DNA from: Acephala macrosclerotiorum
Lineage: Eukaryota > Ascomycota > Leotiomycetes > Helotiales > Mollisiaceae
DNA: 64,000 bases
Direction: 5' to 3'
Assembly (NCBI GenBank): GCA_014904845.1
Contig: MU119211.1
Location: 478,156-542,155, forward strand
How positions within the stretch are numbered: the stretch's first letter is position 1; every line of letters begins with the position of its first letter. Below are positions 55,882 through 64,000 of the stretch, one piece after another. The notes below the pieces were generated by a model. It had not been told where the DNA came from. It worked only from the letters and a program-made list of their open reading frames with translations, and made no database searches. The position numbers and the translations under genes were made by a program.

Positions 55882-58800
55882 TCACATCACAGAACATTCC
55901 CCTTCATTCTGCTTCCCGACTTTAGATCTCGAGATGCGCTCTCTTTTTGGTCCAGCTTTCGCGCCTCCACGTTTCAGATCTTCGAGACGTTCGCGAGCTT
56001 TGGGGAAATTTTGAGCTGCTCAATCATTAGCCTCTTCACACCAAGTCAGAAGTGAAAATGGGAGGGAAAACATACCGGCAGCCCTCCAATACCACCTCTT
56101 CGCATCCTCCAAATTAGCCGGCGCCCCAATGCCTACCTCAGTAAAATACCCCATCGCATACTCTGCCTTCGCCAGTCCCGCCATCGCCGCTTTGCGTGCC
56201 CAAAGATAAGCCTCCGTATCACTTTGTTGAAGCACACCTTCGGAGCCTGTGAGATACCATCCAGAAAGAGCAAGTTCAGATTGATGCTCCTCTTGAGCCG
56301 CTGCACGAGAATACCACATGATAGATTGTCTGGGGTCGATGGGACAGTTGAAGAGTCCGTACTCGAAGGCTGCTCCCAAGCGGAATTGAGAGAATTTGTA
56401 CCCAAGGTCGGCGGCTTGCATGAAGAGCTTGAAGGAATATCCTTCATCTCTGACGACCGAATTGTCAGCACTTTGAGGTTGCTCGTAAAGCAACGCCAAT
56501 TCGTGAACAGCGTGAGGGTTCTCAGCATCCGCTCGCTCAGCAGCTCGTTTGAGCCACCCAACAGCCTCTCGTGGGTTCCTTTGCTGACCGAGAAGACCTT
56601 TGAGTTGAATCATGCCCATTTTGTACATGGCTGGTATATCTCCAAGAGTGGCGGCACGCTTGTACCATTGAATAGCTTTCAGAGGGTCTTTGCGAGTTCC
56701 TCCACCCTCATCGTTCCCGAGCTCACAGCAAACGGCCGTTCGGTACGCCGCCGCTGCATGGCCTCCTTTGGCGGCTGATTGATAAAGTGTGAATGCCTCT
56801 TTGTTATCCGTTTCAAGACCAAGAGCACCGCGACCGTAGCAATCTGCAAGATAAAACATAGCATCTGTATGCTGCGCGGCGACAAGCTTCTTAAGCAATT
56901 TATGAGCGTCCATGACGTACTTTTCTCGAGCTTTGTTGCGTGCTCGGGGGTCTTGGATTAAAGGTGCGAGGACATCCGCGGCTTCAACGAGCTTTTTGAT
57001 GAAGACCATTTGTGTTTCTTGGTCGCCGTTGGGGTTCGCTTTGACCATGGTTCTAAGTCTTTCGATCTCTTCGGCTGTGACGGGCAATGGAGCTGGTGCT
57101 GCAGAGGCAGCTGATTTAGGCTGTGGTGCAGGCATTTGCTGAGTAGGCGGTTGTTGAACTTGCTGAACTGGTGGCGGTTGTTGAACAGGAGTGATATTAT
57201 TGTAATTACGGACTGGTGGAGGTCTGTTCATTGCTTGATTGGCGACAGTATTAGGGATTAGACCAGCACGAACGGGAGGCGGATGAGAAGGCAACGCATC
57301 AGATGGTGATTGTCTGGGCATGGTATTATTTCTTGCCATGTTTCCCGGAGATGGACCGTTCGGAAGACCTTGAAAGCCTGCTTTAGGTCCGTTTGGAAGA
57401 CCACGTCTTCCCTCTGGAGCTGCGGATGCGCTTCGAGGTGGTGGTACGAAAGTGTTTGGTGGAGGAAGTGGCTCTTCATAAGATCTATAACCTTGCCCGC
57501 CTTGACCTTGATTGTACTGATTGTCGTAGCTGTCGTTGGGGTAATTTTGCGACAGAGGATATGCATTCGGCATAGGAGGAGCGTCGCCAGCCATCTCAAA
57601 AACTGCTGCTTGTGGTTCTATTCTACCACGAGCATCGGGGTGAGCTTGCACGGGCTTGACTTGCTGGTATCCAGTATTCTGCGGTATAGGAGGTCGAATA
57701 TGCTCATCAATGGAATCGCCTCTTCTCCCAGTTGCAGGCTTGTTGGCAAGCGCGTCGAAGTCTGGCAGTTCTGATTCTGCTGATTGAGGCGTCATCTGCT
57801 GCTGCTGTTGTGGATCTGGCGCGTCGTAGTAAGAATCATAGAAGTCGCTAACACTCTCATCTTGGCGATGTCCGTACCCTTGATTCTGATTTGCAGGTGG
57901 TCCACGATTCCCGTTCGCATACGGGTCCATGGGTGGTGCTTGGTTGGTGTACTGTCTTTGAGGAGCCTGCCGATATCCAGAACTGGTCGAAGGTCGGGGA
58001 GGCATACCACGACCGACAGGTCCATTATATGGTGCACTAGGACCAGCTTCCATTGGAGCAGGCATGGGTGGCGGTCGTCCCATGGACATTGGTACTTCAT
58101 TTGGCATGGTCATGCTTCTACCAGGAGGTCCAAAGTTCTCTCTTGCTGGTGAAGCTGGCCCTGGGTATGCACCTCTGTCATTAAAGCCAGGTTCTGAGTA
58201 ACCAATCTGTCGAGGTGCTCCATAACCACCATTTGGCCCCGGTGGGCCTCGACGTTGATCCGGGTAGCCTTGTTGAGGGGCCCCTTGAGGTGCGTAATTT
58301 CTAGGCGGCCTCTGACTGTCAACAGAGCCTCGTCCATATTCTTCTGGTGGTCTTCTCTGGCCATCTAGAGAAGGTCTACCAAAATCATCCGTGGGAACAC
58401 CCCGAGGATAGCCTTGGCTCCCTTTGCCGCCTTTTCCTCGGCCTTGTGGTGGCCCTTCAACCTCCATAGCTGCCATCTTCTGCAAAATATGCTGCTCCTC
58501 AGATACTGAAGTCTTCTTCTTTGCGCCTGGAAATGTGGGAAAAGGATTGTCCCAAGCTGGAACGTCGGGAGACAATGGAGGTGTTTTCAGCGGCTTTCGA
58601 ACTTGCTGTTGACCTTGTCCTCTCGCTATAGAATGATTAGCTGTTTTCGCTAGTGTACGTAGGGATATACTCACACATAGGATCAGAAGTCGCGGATCTC
58701 TCCAGAGGCCCGGGTCTGCCACCTCTCCCAACGGGACCACCGTCTGGATATCCTCTGCCTCCACCAGCCCCTCTCTGGCCATATCCGCCTCTCGCTCCAT

Positions 58801-59167
58801 CCGCAGTAGGGGGCCTTTGCATCGGTCCGCCCCGTCCGCCCCCTCTTGGTGGCGGCATCGCCCCTCTCCCCGCATCATCATAGTATTCCTGTTGTGGAGC
58901 ATAACCTTGATTCTGCGGGGGATATCTATTCCCTCGTCCACCACCGTTCATGTTTTCGTAATAAGCATCTTGTTGTTGCGCATAACCCCCGTTGTCGTAG
59001 CTGTCATAGCCATAGCCGTCCTGGGGATATTGATCGTATTGCTGCTGGGAATACTGCTGTTGAGGCGGTGGAGCTTGATCATATCCCTGGGGTGGTCCAG
59101 GTCTTTGAGCAGCCCTGCCATTGTATGGGCGCTGGGGAGGCTGATAATAGCCTTGATCATAAGCCAT
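55882..59167 (-). CDS. Sel1-repeat chitin synthase activator, Skt5/Chs4-like, with CaaX box
   Basis: Three exons (58675-59167, 56076-58625, 55882-56015) join in frame to 1058 aa. The first about 720 residues are low-complexity, rich in Gln, Gly, Pro, Tyr and Arg. The C-terminal part is a run of about seven Sel1-type helical repeats (about 760-1015; for example DAMFYLADCYGRGALGLETD, KAIQWYKRAATLGDIPAMYK and EAYLWARKAAMAGLAKAEYA). Skt5/Chs4 binds chitin synthase III and brings it to the division site. The spliced end is C-S-V-M, a farnesylation-type CaaX box as in Skt5. It is encoded only by the last exon: if the final intron were retained, translation would stop at 56020 without the CaaX box. 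Which Skt5 paralogue this is cannot be decided here. Confidence 0.85.
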
Positions 59168-60619
59168 AATGTTTGCTGCTCCAAGTCGCAAAATGTCTGG
59201 GACCCGACAGCCCGAGGAAACGCTTTCCGTGCCCCAAGTATTATCTGGAGAATTTTTTCGTCTTCAGCCGCTGCAGAGAGCCAGCCATAAAAGGAGAGGG
59301 CGTGGAAGCGTCGTAGGATTTTTCTTCTGCTAGGATCGTGAATACCCGTTCGAATAGGATCCGGGCTTCGGTGGCTGATGAACCCCTCACGTTTCGAAAG
59401 GGAGTGAAGTCGCCGCGACTCCGTCCGTTAAAAAGGAGTGTAGATGAAGATTTATTGAAGAAAAAAGAGTGAGGTTGCGCAAGAAGGGAAGTGAGGAGGA
59501 GCTGTGGAACCGTGAGATGGCGGATCATCAGTGTTCAGCGGTGTCGCAGGGTTGTTGATGTGGGGAGCGCTATTATTGGGCCGCCAACCTTCGAACCGTG
59601 AATGATATTGCTTCAAAACAGTCCGGGCTCAATGTCTAATGATTCTTTCACGGTCTGATTAGAACGCGAGCATTGGACTGAAGCATAAGGATTTAATTTG
59701 TGCTTTTCGTCGGCATTGATTCATCACAGAAGGGGCGTAGACCTGGTCCTATTTGCTATGGGGGCTTCACTCGAACGTCTCAAGATGAGCCAGGGTTTGA
59801 ATGTAAGGAACAGACGCATAATTGGTGCGCTGATAATATGTGGTCGAGGGGGGCAAAAGCAACTGCAGAACCAACAACTCATGATCAAGCAATTGCTTAT
59901 GGCTGTGCGAGTGCAACTGGTGCTAGTGAGGAGGATGGAGCAGCCAATCCCTTGACAATCTTTTCCCCTTTCTTCTCTCTGGAAACCAACCGGGAACAAG
60001 CCGGTGATTTGGTGGCACGGAACTCAGCCGCAAGGAAAGAGGAGGTTATAACGGAGATGAAGACCCTGCGACGTGTTGTCTTTCAGATGAGATGCGAAGA
60101 GAAGAGTCCGACTCCGCAATGGCTCCGTAGGGCAGAGGCTGAATCAAGGCTGACCCATCGATTGCCTCTTCTTCGCGGTCAGAACGTATCAGGAGACCTG
60201 AGAGAGACAAAACCAATCGTATCCTGTTAGAGGCTTGTTTATAACGGTGTTCGTAGTTTGAACTCTTGACAACTGGGACCAGTAGAAATTTCGCATTAGT
60301 TACCCTCCACCACGTTTCGCTCCCTGGTTCAAGAATCTTGGAGACGCTGATCCCGACGCTGGCGGGTTCCTCGATGCCGAAACTCAACGGTGCGCCACCT
60401 CAGATTCGGAACCGAAGTCATAATGCCACACAGCCACAGCCACAGCTGCAGCCAGACCAGATGAACAGCCACACCTTAGCTTCGAATATCGACATCATTG
60501 AACGAAACACTCCAAACCAACGTTACCCTGGACCAGCTGAAAATACGAGCTACCAGTGAACAAATTCCTTGAATACGACTCCTCAACGTCATCCATCCTC
60601 CTCCCACCACCCCGCAACA
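59168..60619. promoter_or_regulatory. Divergent intergenic region, Skt5-like gene / cbp4
   Basis: About 1.45 kb containing both promoters. A 176-codon plus-strand frame at 59700-60230 looks like chance (mixed composition, no ATG support, opposed by a minus-strand frame). A short run of CACAGC units lies at about 60429-60449. Confidence 0.4.
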
Positions 60620-61144
60620 ATGCCTCCCAAGCCGACGAACTGGAGACTGTACGGCAAGATGGCCCTCGCGTGAGTACCGTCTGATCGCGAATTCCCAAGC
60701 AAGAGCTCAGTCCCAAGAGTTCGTCCCCACCCCTAGCAGAACATGATACTAACCCCTCCCCCACAGTGGCGGTATATGCTGTGTCGGTGGTCCAGCATTG
60801 ATCTATTACGTTTCTCCGACCGAAGAAGAGCTGTTCCTGAAATACAATCCCGATCTGCAGAAGAGGAGTTTGGAGAATAGAGCGCAGAAGCAGCAGGACT
60901 TTGATAATTTTGTTATGAAGTTGAGGGAATATTCCAAGTCGGACAAACCGAGTGAGTTGGTCGATTGTTGTGCGGTGGCATAGGAGCTGATGATGCTATA
61001 GTTTGGGAAGCTGCGGCGGAAGATGAGCAGAAAACCAGAGAGGGGAAGATCGCGGAGCAGGCGAAATTGATGGAGGAGATACAGGCGAGGAAAGAGGAGA
61101 TACGAAAGTCGGGGACGAAGTTGACGCCAGGAGGAAGTTTATAA
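60620..61144 (+). CDS. cbp4: Cbp4, assembly factor of cytochrome bc1 complex
   Basis: Three exons (60620-60669, 60767-60951, 61002-61144) give 125 aa. Cbp4 is an inner-membrane mitochondrial protein that chaperones newly made cytochrome b into complex III. The family order is seen: a short N-terminus ([19 protein letters not shown]), one membrane helix ([15 protein letters not shown]), then the highly conserved [22 protein letters not shown], followed by a charged coiled region ([21 protein letters not shown]). The tail is Lys/Glu-rich and ends [10 protein letters not shown]. The length matches fungal Cbp4 proteins. Confidence 0.93.
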
Positions 61145-62640
61145 GAAGAAAGCGGGTATGCGGTACGATACAACACGAATGGCTGTATAATATGTCGGCG
61201 TTGGGATTTTCGGAAGGTAAGAAAGCATTCCCCCATCCGGAGTTCTGAAAGGCATCAAAATACATACTTGAGGATTTGACAAGGCATCCTCCTCCGTCAC
61301 ATATTTCCTCGGACTATATTTGAATTCTCGAGGAAGGACATAGATGTTTCTTGGTCTCCACCTGTCTTCGATTTAGCATGTTCGGTGCAGCCTTTCATTC
61401 CTTCCCGAGTTTTGGGACCTGAATATAGCGGCCTAGTCCAGATTTCAATCCCCCTACCACATCCTTCTCTCCTCGCCAAAATATTCCACAAGCCCAACAA
61501 AACATAACGATCCACCTCAAGAACTCATTTCCCTGCTAATATATCTTTCTCTTTGCTTTACCTGCTCGATATATCTACCGCTTTGAGAAAAGAGTAGGGT
61601 CATGGCTATCTGAGGGCAGGGAAAGGTTCTGCCTCTAGCTCGAGGTTCGCCCCCTTCAGTAATGATCACCTTCTGTGCAAGCCTCCGTATGTTGGAGGGA
61701 CAATCGAGGAGCCGAATACGTGCTCACTAAGACGATAACCCAATCTTCAGTCTCAAGCAGCTAGGAAGCTCTACACACGACGAAGTCTTTGTTCAAAGCA
61801 AAAGAGAGAGACATTGATGAAAATGCCTCCTCAGACGGCAAAATGCCTGCTCATTCTGAAACTCGAGAAAGCACTGGGTAGTTTTGTAATGTCTTGTTCA
61901 ATGGAAGGGACTCTGGTAAAAGGTAACATAATACTAATCGTAGGCTCGAAACGGATCACAATACAGGAAATGTAGGCCTAGAATGTAGAAGAAATGAAAG
62001 TCTACTGTATTACCCGTCTCCATCACAGAGTCTCTCTATACTAAATTGTTTGTTCTAGCTCGGTTTGAAGCCTGTATGTGAACAGAAATACACGATGTTG
62101 ATAAAAATTGCATACAGCACTCAATTCCATGTACCATGGTGATGTATTGATGCCCAAAGTTTATACCTCCATTCTCAAACACCGAAAGACTGTCCGGGGA
62201 ACGTTCCGGCAGCGAAAAAGACAGAAATCCTAAGGTTCTTCAGCCACCGGAGGGTAGAAGGTCCTCCACAACGTCGAGGAGATGAAAGCAAGCAGAAAAG
62301 TCTGCCCCGAACCGAAAGAAAAAAAGAACAAGCTCGACACTCCATATTTATCGTTATTGAAGCACCGAACAAGCCGTTGCCCTGAGGGGAGTACAAGGAA
62401 CGAGAAAGAAGGAGGGGTTTGCAAATGCCTGGAGAAGGAGGCTAGGCACGTGATATCTGAAGGGCGGAAGTGGCTTGTGCGTCCGAACATCGACAGCGAG
62501 TCTCTCCTCTACTTCAACATGCAATAAATACTGTTATTGATACCTTCGAAGATAGTGGACGATCGGTTGGGAACACAACACGTCCTCAGTCCTCCTCCAA
62601 TACGCCAAGTCGAAGCCAATACCGAGGCACCCTGCGGATT
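61145..62640. other. Convergent 3' intergenic region
   Basis: About 1.5 kb between cbp4 and the DUF6594 gene, A/T-rich in the middle (61.9-62.2 kb). Only short, overlapping frames on both strands; nothing recognised. Confidence 0.5.
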
Positions 62641-63887
62641 CTAGCAAAGGCGGTCAAGAAGCAATATTTTCGACACAAATCCCAACCTCGACTGAAAGCA
62701 GATTTTTGAGCACTCGAATACCTCTAGATTGCTGATGCCATCCCCTCTTTTTATCAATCTATCGACAGTCATGACTTGGGAGAGCTGCTGGATCCCGAGC
62801 TCTGGGCCAAGTTGGACAACAGAGCAACGAGTACCGCCGAATATCTGGACATGGTCAGCGCTGGAAAGGGCTGAAAGGAATACGAATACTTGCGCTGCGA
62901 TCACAACGAAGAAGTCATGAGGAGTCAAGTCAACCAGGACCGACATCATGACCATGAAGACGAGGACGAACACTGCGAGGACACAAGCCATTTTCCCCCT
63001 GCTTAAATCGACGAGAAACATCACGAACAAAGGGATGAAGAGGGTGCACATGGCTAGGCAGGCGACAATTACTTTTGCCAGGATCGCGAGGCGTTCCTTC
63101 GAGAAGCCATAGACCAGTTTGTCCACACTCTTCCTTCCTTCTGGGCTATTCTTGAGGAAGTTCTGAACGAGGTAAGGACGATGCCTAGAACTCCGCACAT
63201 ACACTTTTTCTTGATAGAAGAGAACTTACATGGAGACGAGACCGAGGTCGGCCGACAATGTATGACTCCAGCCATGCTTCAATCCTGCTGTCCTGAGTCT
63301 CATTGCCTCCAGATCGTTTCGCAGCGACGAAGTCGTCAATGTCGTAAAGGAAAGCGGCCTCATTTTCGTATAGCGGCTTATTCCTGACAACATAATTGTG
63401 GACAGAACGATGATGGCGAAATTTGACAGGCTTTAGATCCCTGACATCGCTGTACTTCAGCAGAAGGTCATCTAGCAAAACACAATCCGTCAGCCAAAAC
63501 CACAGGTGCAGACCAATAGCCAGTCTCACAATATATGTTAAGTTTTTCCTCCATTTCCAGCAATAATTTCTGTTGTTCATCATCCCAACCCTCGCGATGC
63601 TCGATTCCTTTCAGCCTGTATTTCTTTTCTGGCTTTTCGCTATCGTCATGATCGAGTGCGTCTAATTTCTCCAAGATTTGATCCAGTTCAATTTCCTTAA
63701 TAAGTAATATGCGCGAAGCCGCTCGGCCGAATCTGCGGAAGATGCAAAAGCTTTCATTGCTGTCCTGCAAAGCCGCTAGCCGTGGCACGTACGGCGCGGA
63801 ATCTTCGACTGCGAGACGCGCAATCAGCAACCTCTCAAATTTGGAAGAGAGACTTTTGTTTACCCTTTCTGTACTTAATCTTATCAT
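62641..63887 (-). CDS. DUF6594-family membrane protein
   Basis: Three exons (63530-63887, 63230-63471, 62641-63162) give 373 aa. The family is common in filamentous fungi and uncharacterised. Its hallmarks are here: an N-terminal stretch ending SFCIFRRFGRAASRILL, the coiled acidic ELDQILEKLDALDHDDSE, a variable helical middle, and near the end two or more hydrophobic segments (AKVIVACLAMCTLFIPLFVMFLV and MACVLAVFVLVFMVMMSVLV) that place the C-terminus in a membrane. The acceptor of intron 2 is the AG before AAC-TTC; the earlier AG would run into a stop. The part after about residue 310 reads less like the family, so a further 3' intron or an altered end is possible. The ATG at 63887 is the first after an in-frame TAA. 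Confidence 0.7.
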
Positions 63888-64000
63888 ACTCTCTTTGCCA
63901 TTTTATTGTCGGAGCTGCTGTGGTTGCGCGACGAAATGGCTGTGTTATTCTTGCAAAAAGTTGTCGGCCAGCTCCCAAGACAGACCAGCCTTCTGAAGCG
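63888..64000. other. Right-edge sequence upstream of the DUF6594 gene
   Basis: 113 bp of probable promoter or 5' leader of the minus-strand DUF6594 gene; too short to say more. Confidence 0.4.

Noticed and set aside
59700..60230. 176-codon plus-strand frame in the Skt5-like/cbp4 spacer
   Set aside because: It lies in a region expected to hold two promoters, has no proper ATG start or motif, and a minus-strand frame overlaps it.
1..64000. A biosynthetic gene cluster, CRISPR array, phage or intact transposon
   Set aside because: No backbone synthases or clustered tailoring enzymes, no repeat-spacer pattern, and no transposase, reverse transcriptase or terminal repeats were seen; gene content is ordinary eukaryotic nuclear DNA.

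Overview
The window is nuclear DNA of a filamentous ascomycete (Pezizomycotina). Genes carry several short introns (about 45-70 nt) with GTRNGT-like donors, CTRAC/CTGAC-like branch sites and YAG acceptors. The gene set is typically fungal: NIMA kinase, Skt5-type chitin synthase activator, Cbp4, a Pmp20/Asp f 3-type peroxiredoxin, 2EXR and DUF6594 proteins. A leotiomycete-like origin is a guess from overall gene flavour, not shown. I saw no intact transposon, rRNA or convincing tRNA. All gene models are spliced by eye: exon joins were checked for reading frame, not against transcripts.

Layout. 1-17 kb: Rab escort protein (+), NIMA kinase (-), ankyrin/double-BTB protein (+), Mup-type amino-acid permease (+), an unrecognised six-exon gene (+) and a peroxisomal peroxiredoxin (-). 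17-25 kb: a DUF1348 protein (+), a Rax1-like RGS membrane protein (+) and two broken 2EXR-family genes. 25-35 kb, dense and housekeeping-like: tRNA adenosine deaminase Tad1 (-), an NT-C2 (EEIG1/EHBP1) protein (+), a PPIL1-type cyclophilin (-), signal peptide peptidase (+), a NAA50/San-like acetyltransferase with a PIP-box-like N-terminus (-) and a zinc-binding nuclear-looking protein (+).

35.6-38.3 kb is a decaying divergent pair: a fucose-lectin-like beta-propeller pseudogene (-), with five in-frame TAG codons at apparent Trp positions, and an amidohydrolase pseudogene (+). An intact aldo/keto reductase-RidA fusion follows (+). 42-53 kb: a TLC-domain membrane protein, an unrecognised Cys-rich protein, a small unknown protein, a C2H2 zinc-finger protein, an Ecm4-type glutathionyl-hydroquinone reductase and a third 2EXR locus whose stop codon can be spliced out. 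53-64 kb: mitochondrial pyruvate carrier subunit (+), Skt5-like Sel1-repeat protein with a C-terminal CaaX box (-), Cbp4 (+) and a DUF6594 membrane protein (-).

The genes do not form one pathway or a biosynthetic cluster. The intact core is membrane traffic, cell cycle, proteostasis and mitochondrial or peroxisomal function. Between the core genes lie accessory families (2EXR, lectin, amidohydrolase) in various states of decay. The most unusual items are the AKR-RidA fusion, the PIP-box-like motif on a NAA50/San-type acetyltransferase, the RIP-like Trp-to-stop pattern in the lectin, and five copies of a 10-bp GAGGCCTC-type palindrome within about 420 bp near 45.4-45.8 kb.
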